Positions 54,520-64,000 of a DNA stretch of 64,000 nucleotides are shown piece after piece. Each line of letters begins with the position of its first letter. Position 1 is the first letter of the stretch. Source of the stretch: Globodera rostochiensis (Eukaryota > Nematoda > Chromadorea > Rhabditida > Heteroderidae); contig JAEVLN010000039.1 of assembly GCA_018350325.1 (NCBI GenBank), positions 1-64,000 on the forward strand, read 5' to 3'. The translations under genes and the position numbers were made by a program. Below the pieces are notes generated by a model. The model had not been told where the DNA came from. It saw nothing but the letters and a program-made list of their open reading frames with translations, and ran no database searches.

Positions 54520-56340
54520 AAAGAAAACTTTCTAAAAATTTTTTAAAATATAAAGGTAACCTAGAAATTTTTTACTCTTTGCTGGAATTCACTTCAACAT
54601 GAAAAATTTACCCAATAACTTTTTTCACCATCACTTATATAAATTGGACAAAAATTTTTTTTTATTAAAATCGTAAGAATTTTCATTTTTTTCTCTCGGC
54701 GACGCCTATTGGCATGATTTCTGGTTGGTCACTAGTTAATTCGATGAAATGCTGCGAGAATCTACAAGAATAATTTATTTTACACACTATAAATCATTTT
54801 TAAAAATATGCGTAACGGTTCTAAGGAAATTTTGAAAAATCTCGATCTCGGTCGGGGTCTCGGCCCAAAAAATGGCTCCGAGACCTAGACACTCGGAATT
54901 TTGAGGTTTTTGATCTCGAAAATCTAGGTCTCGGCCCATCTCCAAATTTCGATCTCGCTCTCAGTCTCGGATTTTTCAATTCCGGTCTCTAGTGAATATA
55001 ACGGAGAAGGAACATAAGAGCAGTTCGCTCCACGGCTTAGGGGTTTATGACCGAGGAGAAAAATTGAAGAATTGTCAACAGATTTGCAGTTTAATTGGGA
55101 AACGAAGGGATTCCGACCAGGATTGCCGCGGGTTACCCGAAACCCGAGAGCCGAAACCCGGCTTTTTTCTCGACCCGAGACCCGAGACCCGAAACCCAAC
55201 CCGGCATTTTTCTCAACCCGCGGCAACTCTGATTCCGACAATGCAAAGAATGGATAAATTTAGTAAAATATTTTAGCAATTTTAGTTTAATTCACAAATG
55301 TGAATTTTTTTTATATGAAATAGTTTCTAGCAATTTGATTCATTTGAGAGTCGAGAAGTGTAATCATATTGACAGATTTGAAAGAAAGTGAATTATGTTT
55401 TACGATTAGGGGTCTGTATTTTATGTTTTAGAATCAAATGACAAAAACAGCGATTAAGACAACAATTTTATATATAAGGTAATCTCGGCGACCAAAAAGC
55501 GAGAGGTATGACAATAAATAGAGAGTGCGAGAGAATTATACAAATTCTCTTTCTTTCTCAAACTTTCTCTCGTTTGGCGTTCTCTCTCACCTTTTTTAGT
55601 AAATATTTTGACCATCGAGCACTTCGCATCTAAGAACTTTTCTCTACATCCAACGATCCACTCCAAATTTTCATCATCCCTAGAAAACAAATTAAGGAAT
55701 TGTTTCTAAGGGTTTTTTGTCTTAGACTTCTTCCTCCGCCCTCGCCGGGTGGGGGTCAACTGCGTCTGGCCAACTGCGTCTCAGGAACGTTTAGCAGCTC
55801 ATATCTTTTTTCAAGACTGACCAATCTTCATAATCTTTATAACATTCGAAAGGCCTAAAGAAGAAGAAGCTATATGTAAGCATTCGAAAAGAATTGGATA
55901 AAATTGAACAAAGTATGAGCAGAAAACAATGAAAAAGTCCGATTTTTACACCAAACTACATTATTACCCAAATCACTTCGCCCCACTCATTGCTCCGTCA
56001 TCGCATGCTCGCTGTTGGCGAGCCGCTACGCGGCCTTTCAAAAGAGATTTTGTACATTTTTGCTGATTATGAACGATGATGCAATTTGTTGTCGTAACTT
56101 GGTGCACTAAATACGAATTTGTTAATAGGAACTAAAATTTTAAAACGGTCTAAGCCACCTTGAGCTTCGGGGTTTATTAGGCTTAGGCCTTAGCCATCCT
56201 GAGCTTAGGGATTTGTTAGGACCTTTCATTTTAAACCGGGTTTTTCCCCGGTACTGAAGTGTCCCTTTTACACTGGGACTCAGTCAGCCTGTATCCACAT
56301 GGCGTCTAATCACTTCCACTCCCCTCTAGATCTCGTTGTC
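54520..56340. other. Gene-free; element arms and dispersed repeats
   Basis: 54835-54992 holds TCTCGG/CGAGAC words and ends CCGGTCTCTA, a right end of the TAGAGACCGG class. 55130-55220 holds CCCGAGACCCGAAACCC words. 55499-55603 is the GCGAGAGG repeat. 55980-56040 carries the GCTCGCTGTTGGCGAGC hairpin repeat. 56150-56220 shares GGCTTAGGCCT text with 5210-5290. No gene is supported. Confidence 0.5.
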
Positions 56341-56344
56341 TCGT

Positions 56345-56485
56345 CCAGATGTCCGGAATCCGTTATTACGGACCCAAAAATGTCCGGAATCTGTCATTCC
56401 GGCCCCAAAAATGTCCGGAATGTCATTCCGGAATCACAAATGTCCGGAATCGTCATTCCAGACCGACCCAAAAATGTCCGAATCA
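56345..56485. repeat. Tandem CCGGAAT-word repeat
   Basis: Five units of about 30 bases (AAAAATGTCCGGAATC then a CATTCCGG palindrome partner). Units differ in length, and each can fold on itself. No end structure was found. Confidence 0.7.
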
Positions 56486-56859
56486 GTTTTTGGTCCATCC
56501 ATTATTATATTTTTAGAATTCGGGTAGCTTAATTTGTCAAACTAAGTTAATTCAGTTTAATTTCCCCCGGGGAGAATTTTAAATTATTTAAAAAGTATTT
56601 TGATTTGGCTATACAATCGATCGCCATTTTGCAAAATGAAGATTATATTGATTTTCTGAATGACAACAATTATTTGGGCTAAAATTAACCATTTTAGTTA
56701 TTTTATTTCATTTGTATCTTTATTATTCTTTAAATCTAAGATTTTTTTTTGCAAGAAATTCTTTAACACAAAATTGTTGTCAAATTTTTGCAATCGAATT
56801 TTCCATTTAAATAATAAAATTAATTGGTAAATTCAGAGATTGTTTTTTGCCCAAATAAA

Positions 56860-57886
56860 ATGGAAGAGTTTTGTGTTTTAATTTTGGTGGCATTCTTCGT
56901 AATAAATTCACTGGACAAAGCCGAATCCGTACAATTCGAGGAATTGGAGGAATTGCCGCTCCAAACATTTGCCGAATTATTCGTTGAAGGCTGGTGGGAC
57001 AACGATGAAGCCGATGATTTGAAAACGCCGGCGCCGACAAACTTTGGACAAAATGTCCATCACCAAATCGACCAGCAGAACACTCAAATTGGACAAATTG
57101 AACCCAATTCAATTGATCAGCTTGGACAAATTGAACCCAATTCAACTGATCAGAATCCTCCTCTCACAGAGTCTGATCAGTCTGATAATGCCAATTCAAA
57201 CGAAAATGTTGCTGAAGATGAGCAAAAACGTAAAATTATAGACAGATTCCACGAAATGAAAGACAAATTTAAGCAAAAAGGAAAATTTTCGTCAAAAGTA
57301 TGGGCTCAAATTGAAAGGAAAATTGCTGAACTTTTAAAAGTTAATCGCAAAAAAATATATGAATGGAAAAAAGAATTTGGCTTAAGCCGAAGAAATCCAG
57401 ATAAACGAAAAATTTTTGTAGAGAAATTTGATCGGAAGAAGGCCGAGTTAAAGCGGGCCGGATTCAAAAACTCTCAAAATGAATTAGATAAAACTGTCGG
57501 AAAAGAGTTGGGCCTCAGTTTTAAACTATTTTCGCTTGGAAACGTGAACTTGGCCAAACCGGTGAGTATTTTAAGCCACCGTCTACGTCCAACCCGGAAA
57601 CTCTCTCATCCTTACAATATTAATTTAAAATTCTTTTACAGAAGCCAATAAATACGCTCATGACCAACGAAAGGAATTATTGATGAAGCGTTATTATAAA
57701 ATTAAGAAAAATAATCCCAAAAATAGTAATGAAAACATTGCAAAAATGTTGAATATTGGAAGAACCACTTTGATTAGATGGAAAAGGCAATTTAAACGAC
57801 AGCAATTTCCAAATTCTGTCGATGGACATTCTGTGGAAGAGAATGCCGCGAAAAATGTTGGGAATTCGAATTCGGGGAGTGTTTGA
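56860..57886 (+). pseudogene. HTH family copy with a single one-base deletion
   Basis: Exon 1 (56860-57561) holds the signal peptide (MEEFCVLILVAFFVIN), acidic box (AELFVEGWWDNDEA), two linker repeats, module 1 (IYEWKKEFG) and most of module 2. In module 2, TTTAAACTATTTTC stands where the copy at 13453 has TTTACAACAATTTTC, a one-base loss that shifts the frame before the Trp-Lys core. Exon 2 (57642-57886) is open with module 3 (LIRWKRQF) and the usual tail. Without the shift the exons would join in phase 1. Intron and exon 2 match the copy at 13453 closely, so these two are sister copies. A sequencing error is possible. Confidence 0.7.
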
Positions 57887-57899
57887 GAAAAACCACAAA

Positions 57900-58490
57900 T
57901 TGTTTATGATTTCATTCTATTTCTTCGTGTGTATCCGGAGCGGGACGTTTGGGCCCAAGGATCTTTGAAGTGCAATAACTTTTCTTGGGACTATCCAAAC
58001 GAAACAATTTGGTATCAATTGAAAGCTTTTATTGGGCAGATTTGTATTCAAATGAACGAGGTGATTAGACCCCTTTCAAAAAAGTTATAATCAAAAATTA
58101 CCACAAACTTAGGTTTTCGCTCTTTTTAAACCATAACTTTTTAAAGGTTTAATATGATCGTTTATTTTCCTGTTAGATAATAGCTTCTAAACATAAAGAG
58201 CTTTCGATTGGTACCCAATTTATTTAGTTTGGTTGGTTCCAAGAAGTGTTATGGCCCTTCAAAGGTCTCTGGGGCCCAAACGTCGGGGCCCAAACGTCCC
58301 CGACCCGTATCTGAAGCCAAACGCTGCTCATTTTTCACTTTATAAAATTGCAACATTTTTTATGACTTTCAAAGAAAAAATTCTGCCGTTGTCTTTTTGA
58401 TACTTTTATTTAAAAAAGTATTTAAATATTTGCAGCGTCAACTGAAAGTCGATTTTTCAAACTGCAGGGGACGAGTCAAAAGCTTTATGT
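57900..58490. other. Gene-free; repeat shared with 60290-60430
   Basis: 57960-58300 contains GGGACTATCCAAACGAAAC and CAAACGTC words that recur at 60290-60430, and the downstream part resembles 16020-16260. No gene is seen. Confidence 0.5.
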
Positions 58491-58496
58491 AAAAAC

Positions 58497-59390
58497 TAGA
58501 GATCGGACGGTACGGGAAAGTACCGACGCTTTTTCGGTACTTTTCGGTACTCAGGCATCGGTACTTTACCGAATAGTACCGACCGAACCTTTTCGGAAAG
58601 TACCGATGGTTTTCGGTACCGGTACTTTTTCGGTACTTTACCGAAAAGTACCGACCGAAAAAATCTGAGTACCGAAGGTACCGACCGAACAAAATTTAGT
58701 ACCGAAAAAAGTACTGAATGGAAAAATTGGTAATATATTTGAATTTTTCAACCGTTATTGAAAGTAATACGTGGCAGTGGTTAAAATGTTAACCAAAAGA
58801 CCGTATTGTCTGAGGTTCGAGTCCTCGAAAGAAAAACAATATTTTTTATGTATTTAAGGTTTTTAAATTGAAGGTAATTTAGGAATTTCTCAATTTTTTT
58901 TGAAGAAAGTTACTAGCAAATTAATTTTCAAAAATTTTAACCGATTCAAAACCTCTAAGATTTCGCAGTAAACTCGGGGTCGGGCTCGCTGGGGGGAATA
59001 TGCCGGGCTAGTGATTACTTTCACCACTTGACAATACGTACACAAAACAATACAATTATTTATTAATTAACGTCTCCGTAATATCGGGTAAATGGTGACT
59101 TATACACTTAGCAATTACCAGAAGACCGAACAATTACTAAGTACCAGAAGACTAAATAATCAAAATTGAGACCAAAACCAATGAGAACAAAAAGGGCACA
59201 ATGTCACAACGATAAACGCCAACAATTAAATAAATTCAAAAAGGGGTCAAATTCCAATTATAACACAATTTACATAAAGAATTACTTTTTTTTCACCATT
59301 TTAGTTATCGAAATTGGACAAGTTTTCTTAATAAAATCGTAAGAATTTTCATTTTGTTCTCTCGGCGACGCCTTCGGCTAGAGGTGTTCG
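58497..59390. mobile_element. GGTACC-arm element, inverted relative of 14361-15685
   Basis: Begins TAGAGATCGGACGG with GGTACC/TTCGGTA arms to 58700, then the core with a tRNA-like module at 58770-58832 (B box GAGGTTCGAGTC) and AT-rich text matching 15040-15260 inverted. About 58975-59290 is extra DNA not present in the relative. It ends near CTCGGCGACGCCTTCGG, next to TAGAGGTGTTCGAGAG, the left end of another element. Confidence 0.6.
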
Positions 59391-59615
59391 AGAGTCTCGG
59401 TCTCGAACCGAGAATTTCGCGGTTTTGATTCCTTCATTCCCAAAAATACCGTATTTTTAAAATTTTGGTTGAAAATCTCTTAACTCAAAAACGGCTAATG
59501 CTAGCAAAACGATTTCGTTTATGAAAATGAAGTAATATCTATAATCGATAAAAGTTCATAGCCTTTATTGATTGGTAACCTCCTTTTCACATTATCCACC
59601 CAAAAGCATGCATAC

Positions 59616-59758
59616 CAGGGATGGGCGGAATTCCGATTTCCGACTTCCGAATTCCGACTTTTTTGGGGTCGGAATTCCGATGGTTCCGAAAAATTTTTAG
59701 GCCTCGGAATTCCAATTTCCGAGTTCCGAATTTTTGAGGGCGTCGGCGCCCATCCCTG
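59616..59758. mobile_element. 143-base hAT-like element with GGAATTCCGA arms
   Basis: Perfect ends CAGGGATGGGCG and CGCCCATCCCTG. ATGCATAC is repeated exactly at 59608-59615 and 59759-59766. The whole interior is GGAATTCCGA/TTCCGA words. A textbook hAT-type non-autonomous element in size and ends. Confidence 0.85.
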
Positions 59759-59769
59759 ATGCATACCCA

Positions 59770-60746
59770 GTGTTATGCGCGGAAAAAAGTTTATGCGTTT
59801 TTTGAAAACTCTTAAAAATATTCTCGGTATTTAACGCATTCAACTTTTTTTTCGGTACGGTTACATAACTTTGGATACTGATCAAAAAATGCACTAACTT
59901 GATCCGACACCTCCTTCATAGAGATCCGGAAACCCCAAAATGCACTGAAAATGGGGCTCATTTTGGATAAAAATCCCTGAGGGCTTGGAAAAAATTTTCT
60001 GCAAAAAACCGTCATAAGGGGTGAATAGCCGCAAATTCTCTAGAGAATTGCCCTTTGACTCTAAGCTCTCAGACTTTCACCGAAGAGTTAGGCTTGGGAT
60101 GAAAAATTTTTGTCGGTCTCGGTCTCGGGACCTAAGCCTTCTTGCCACAGAGCAGGAACAGGTCGAAATGCTGATTTTTTTGAACCGCAATCTCCCAATA
60201 CTCAATTATTAATATAAGAAAGCCAAGATTTCCAAAATAAACGATTTTTTGTTAAAAAGTTAATTATAAAAAATTTTGTTCTTCTTGGAACTATCCAAAC
60301 GAAACAAGTTTGGTTCAATCGAAAGCTTTTGTTGTGTAGATTTTGTATTTTGGTGGCTCCAAGAAGAGTTATGGCCCTTCAAATGTCCCTGGGGCCTAAA
60401 CGGCGGGCCCAAACGTCCTGCTCCGGAGCACGTGTGGTTTTGTGCTTTATTGATATATTATTTATTTTACTCTTGATAGATTTTTCCGCATTGCATTTTG
60501 TGTATATATTTTTGTTTGAGATTAAATCAAATAAAATTTAGCATCTTAAATTAAATTTTTTCTAAAATGCCGATTCGGTTCCGAGTGTTTTACCCCGGAT
60601 TATCTGGTCCGGGCATTACATATTTTTAGAGTAACCAAAGGTTTGTTTAATTTGTCAAACTAAATTAATTCAGTTTAATGATTCATCATTTATTTAATAA
60701 AAGCAAACAATGCTTCGACAAAGTTGTACAGAAGCGGAAATGTTAC
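59770..60746. other. Gene-free; dispersed repeats
   Basis: 60160-60200 (GAACCGCAATCTCCCAATAC) matches 14605-14640 inverted. 60425-60740 is the partner of the repeat at 16590-17270. No gene is supported. Confidence 0.5.
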
Positions 60747-61030
60747 GCGGTTCCAAGTTTTGGCGGTTCCAAGTTTTGACGGTTTCAAGTTTTGGCGGTT
60801 CCAAGTTTTGGCGGTTCCAAGTTTTGACGGTTTCAAGTTTTGGCGGTTCCAAGTTTTGACGGTTTCAAGTTTTGGCGGTTTCAAGTTTTGGCGGTTTCAA
60901 GTTTTGGCGGTTCCAAAATGGTTCCAAGTTTTGGCGATTCCAAAATGGTTCCAAGTTTTGGCGATTCCAAAATGGTTGCAAGTTTTGTCGGTTTCAAAAT
61001 GGTTCCAAGTTTGGGCGGCTCCAAATTGGG
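60747..61030 (+). repeat. 16-17 base minisatellite
   Basis: About sixteen units of GCGGTTCCAAGTTTTG and variants (GACGGTTTCAAGTTTTG, GCGATTCCAAAATGGTTCC). A single related unit lies at 19385. Open frames across it exist because the unit lacks stops in some frames; it is not treated as coding. Confidence 0.85.
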
Positions 61031-61243
61031 GGTTTGAAGAAATATGCTAAAATGTGAAGCATAATTGGGGCTGGACATTCTTTGGGTTAGGGACGGACGG
61101 TGACGCGGGCTGCAATTTGCCAAGAGAAATGGGTGGAATAATTTGCCAATCAATTTGATTGGCCATATTTTCAATAAAAATTAATTCTATTGCGAAAAGA
61201 TTTATTTATTAATATTTTTTAAACTAATTCTAGTCAATAAAAC

Positions 61244-61888
61244 ATGAATGTTTGGCTATTAATTATTAATCTATTATTGATCAAAAATGCTAATTCTGTG
61301 GGCGAAGGCGGACAAAGGCAAAACTTTACAAATCATTTGATGAAATATTTGGAAAAGGCTGGGATAATGAAAGTAATGATTTAAAAGACTTGAACTGTCG
61401 TCATGTTAAAGAAGAAGTTCAAGACGGGCAAGCAAAAACGGGAAATTATTCAAAAATTCCGGAAAATGAAAGATAATTATGGGGAAAAAAATAAAAGCGC
61501 ACATTCAAACAAAGAATGGATTCAAATTGACACAAAAATATCAAATAGTTTGGGTGTAAGTCGCTATAAATTATATAAATGGATTAAAGAATTGGGTTTA
61601 AGAAAAGAAGTAAAGTTTAAATCAAAGTTTTCTGAGTCCGAAAAACGTCAAATTTTGAAACAATTTGATGAAATAAAAAGCAAATGTAAAAAGGCCAAAC
61701 TTAAAAGCGGTTTAAAGAATGAACTCGATAATAAAATTGCAAAAAAATTTGGCGTTTGTGCCAGTACAATTCAAAAATGGAAGCGCAAATTTGGCCTTTC
61801 TGTCGGCAATAAAAAGTTTTTTAATGCAATCCAATGCCCTCTCTGGAGTGACCCTCGAAAATGCCGCGGCACTCCAAAATTGGCTTGA
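61244..61888 (+). pseudogene. Divergent HTH family member with compensating frameshifts
   Basis: An ATG at 61244 opens a signal peptide (MNVWLLIINLLLIKNANS). The next segment is conserved in another frame (KSFDEIFGKGWDNESNDLKD, like the box of copy 28344). The original frame resumes at 61403 with two clear modules (VSRYKLYKWIKELG and CASTIQKWKRKFG). Two indels of opposite sign would explain this. The linker repeats are absent and there is no second exon. The end runs into a mariner remnant. It is the most distant clear member, useful as an outgroup. Confidence 0.55.
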
Positions 61889-62003
61889 TCAATTCTTCGC
61901 CTCCAAACCGCCGATTTTTTACAAAAGAGGGATTGAAAAACTGCCTGTGCGGTGGGAGGAGCGTTAATAATGCGGGGGAATACATTACTGATTGATTGAC
62001 GCT
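61817..62003 (+). pseudogene. Mariner transposase C-terminal remnant
   Basis: Open frame reading LQNWLDQFFASKP then FYKRGIEKLPVRWEE and, after a frameshift, VNNAGEYITD and stop. This matches the C-terminal end of mariner transposases (W-D-FFA.K...F...GI..LP.RWE). The catalytic region is absent. It directly abuts, and overlaps in another frame, the HTH member at 61244. Confidence 0.6.
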
Positions 62004-62009
62004 TATTTG

Positions 62010-62560
62010 TTTGAATTTTCATTTAAAATAAAACGTGCAAAAAAATGGCACGAAATTATGCACCAACCCAATATGTAAATGGAAAAAACAATATAAAGAT
62101 GAAATTAAGAACCTTTAAAATATACGGACTTTGATCGATATTTTTTGGTTGCGGTCGGACTTTGTTGAAATTTTTTACAAACTGAATTTTTCGTTTCTTT
62201 AAATTACAGTGTGTAATTATATTTATAAAGTTGAATGTGTAATTTTTTGTTTGATTGCCCTGACGTGGTTGCGTTTTAGCGGTTAAATTTTGTGTAAAAA
62301 TAATTGTTTGAATTTTATACTAAAAAAGTTGAGGAGTGAAGAAGGTTAAACGCGAGATTTGAAAGAATAGTGTGGCAAGTGAAAAGACTTTTGACAGTGA
62401 AAAAGGGGAATGAGATTGGGGCGGTAATAGAGTTGGCCGGGACCGGTCCGGAAATTCCCGGTTTTTTGAATCCCGATCCCTGTCCCGGTTTTTGAAAAAT
62501 CGTAATCCCGGTCCCGGTTTTTGAAAAATCGTAATCCCGATCCCGGTTTTTGCTATTATT
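62010..62560. other. Gene-free; Helitron-like and palindromic-arm fragments
   Basis: 62205-62410 matches the Helitron-like sequence at 41700-42048. 62433-62555 begins TAGAGTTGGCCGGGACCGG and is filled with ATCCCGGTCCCGG words; no right end is visible. Confidence 0.5.
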
Positions 62561-62562
62561 AG

Positions 62563-62905
62563 AGGGGCCTCCCGGACGCCCAAGCTCAGAGCGCGCGCCT
62601 GGTGAGCAAGGGCCGAAAGGACCGCCCGGATCCCCTGGCGAGAAGGGTCCAATTGGTCAGCCAAGAGTGAGTTCGTCGAATGTTTTGCAATAAATTTTTG
62701 GACAAATTTTACAGAGCCGGACAGCCCGCCCCCGCGGAGCAATTAGTGCCGGCAGAGGCTGGACAGCCCGGTACAAATGCATCGTTTTGTTTAATTGTTG
62801 TCAAATTGAAATGCTTTTCAGGTGAAACGGGACCGCATGGGCCTCCGGGACCGCCTGGACACCCCGGGTCTCCGGGCCAACCCGGCGCACTTGGGCCTAA
62901 AGGTA
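62563..62905 (+). pseudogene. Collagen exon group, partial
   Basis: A TTATTAG acceptor opens an exon at 62563 (GPPGRPSS...GPKGPPGSPGEKGPIGQP) to a GTGAGT donor at 62666. 62715 opens a second block (AGQPAPAEQLVPAEAGQPG). A TTTTCAG acceptor at 62821 opens a third with GPHGPPGPPGHPGSPGQPG to a GTAGAC donor at 62902. Gly-X-Y is well kept in blocks 1 and 3, but phases between blocks 1 and 2 do not agree, and no N-terminal domain, stop or cysteine end is found. It may be part of a collagen gene broken by insertion at 62433, or a pseudogene. A paralogue lies inverted at 48690-49240. Confidence 0.55.
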
Positions 62906-63545
62906 GACAAGCGAAAATTTTAATTTTTACCAAATGTTTAGATGAAAAAGTTTTGCCAAATTTTTAATTAATTTTTCAATCACTAAAATATTATTAATTT
63001 TATGAATGCTCTTTCCGGCTTCTCTCATGATTCCCTATTCTACAAAAAAAAAAATAGGTTAAAACCTGAAAATCTCAGCTCTACTTATAAATGTTGCTGG
63101 AGTCTGAGTCGAAACTCAAAACAAAATTTCGACCACCCCTGAGCGGCACCGCCAGCCTCTTTCGTTCCTATATAATTAAAATTTTAGATAGAATCGCAAT
63201 ATTATAAAATTTGAGGGATCAAATTTCTGAACAAAAAAATTGTTTACAATCATCAAAAAATAATTGTATTAAAAACCAAAATGTTTCAATCAGTTTGCTA
63301 ACTTTGTTGCTGCTTATTGAATCCAGGGCTGTGTCGAAATTTCGATTTTCGATTTTCGAATTTCGATTTTCGACGTTTTTTTCCTTTCGATTTTCGATTT
63401 CGACAAAAATGGGCTGTTTTTCGAAAATAATTTCGAAAGTCGGAGGTCCAGGTTTTTAAATTTTTGGCAAGGATGGGCAGTGGTCTTGCCAACTTTTTGA
63501 CAAACTTTCAATCTTTTTTACATGCGTCCAACAGGTAAATTTATA

Positions 63546-63598
63546 GCTCAGTGGTTTGTCTTTACGATTTTGTCTTTTGGGTTCGAACCCGCTACAGT
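63546..63598 (+). ncRNA. tRNA-like module
   Basis: TAGCTCAGTGGTTTGTC (A box) and GGGTTCGAACCC (B box with its stem) 25 bases apart. The gap is too short for a complete anticodon arm plus variable loop, so it is not a working tRNA. Confidence 0.4.
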
Positions 63599-63901
63599 GC
63601 GATCACTTTTTTAACCTTTCTTCGGCCTTCACATTCTATCCCCCATTAACGGAACATTTTTAATGATTTTCAATTATTTTTAAATTAAAATACTTACAAA
63701 AAAAGACCGCCGTACATTCTCCACTCTTATGTAAAAATGTTTTCCCCGAAATTACGAAGAAAAAAGCTCAATTTTGCGAAAATTTTGGTGAAATTGCTTA
63801 ACAAAACCCCCAAATTTCTCCCAGCGGCGCCTATCGGCACCGACGGGCCGCCACTGAAAGCATAAAGTCGACCAATTCATTGTGGTTTTTGGATCATTTT
63901 T

Positions 63902-63962
63902 CTTAACAAATTGAGTCAAAAAATCAAAATTTTCTCGGCGGCGCCTATCGGCACCGCCGACA
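63902..63962 (+). repeat. Dispersed GC hairpin motif (type copy)
   Basis: TTAACAAATTGAGTCAAAAA, then AAAATTTTC, then the near-palindrome CGGCGGCGCCTATCGGCACC with GCCGAC. Other copies: 6262, 10222, 14852 (inverted), 26717, 32611 (inverted), 37528 (inverted), 39203, 63828. Several also share an upstream TACCGTATTTTT word (14935, 22485, 59450). Confidence 0.75.
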
Positions 63963-64000
63963 CCCCACCCTCATAAAAGCTTAAAATGGGCATATGAAGG

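Larger units (their letters stand above)
62910..64000. other. Gene-free; repeats at the right edge
   Basis: 63325-63450 holds TTTCGATTTTCGA words after CAGGGCTGTGTCG, a one-ended palindromic-arm element. 63546-63598 is tRNA-like (TAGCTCAGTGG, GGGTTCGAACCC). Two hairpin words GGCGCCTATCGGCACC are at 63828 and 63938. Confidence 0.5.

Noticed and set aside
60690..61174. Repetitive open frames over the 16-17 base minisatellite
   Set aside because: The unit happens to lack stops in several frames on both strands; no leader and no flanking exon.

Overview
The window looks like a repeat-rich block of a nematode nuclear genome. The strongest evidence is a complete cuticle-collagen gene on the minus strand (24928 to 21349). 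It has the N-terminal membrane/cuticle-collagen domain, an RxxR processing site, interrupted Gly-X-Y blocks and cysteine knots. Short GT-AG introns, AT-rich intergenic DNA and very abundant small transposons agree with this. A plant-parasitic (tylenchid, perhaps cyst) nematode is my guess, from the AT content and the expanded family of small secreted proteins. The sequence does not prove it.

Layout: 0-16 kb holds an unidentified partial gene at the left edge and four tandem + strand members of one gene family (starts at 2500, 6521, 10483, 13453). 17-26 kb holds a family relic, an exon block coding a long Pro/Glu/Thr repeat plus a lysine/alanine/glycine repeat tail, the collagen gene with a 1.57 kb minisatellite in its first intron, and a TGATCA-rich upstream region. 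26-42 kb holds one intact family member (28344), several broken ones on both strands, and nested transposons. 42-50 kb holds two well-supported small secreted-protein genes (43415-43002 and 46324-45601, both minus), two orphan exons and decayed collagen exons. 50-64 kb holds more broken family members, a PIF/Harbinger-type Myb gene next to a decayed transposase, and another collagen fragment.

The main system is a family with at least fifteen copies or fragments. The encoded proteins begin with a signal peptide. An acidic Trp-containing segment follows, then a variable number of 20-residue repeats, then three diverged helix-turn-helix modules of about 50 residues. The third module lies on a second exon behind a conserved phase-1 intron. 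Four copies read through completely after splicing (2500, 6521, 10483, 28344), one is shortened by a late stop (13453), and the rest are broken. A secretion signal with three DNA-binding-like modules is unusual and would fit exported nucleus-targeted proteins, but that is inference.

The second theme is a set of at least ten small elements with 8-base target duplications and YAGRG-like ends. Each has arms built from a different repeated palindromic word, and some enclose tRNA-like Pol III modules. One insertion is confirmed by a paralogous empty site, and one element sits inside another. These elements, the unequal repeat arrays and the microhomology deletions explain much of how the gene family has expanded and decayed here.
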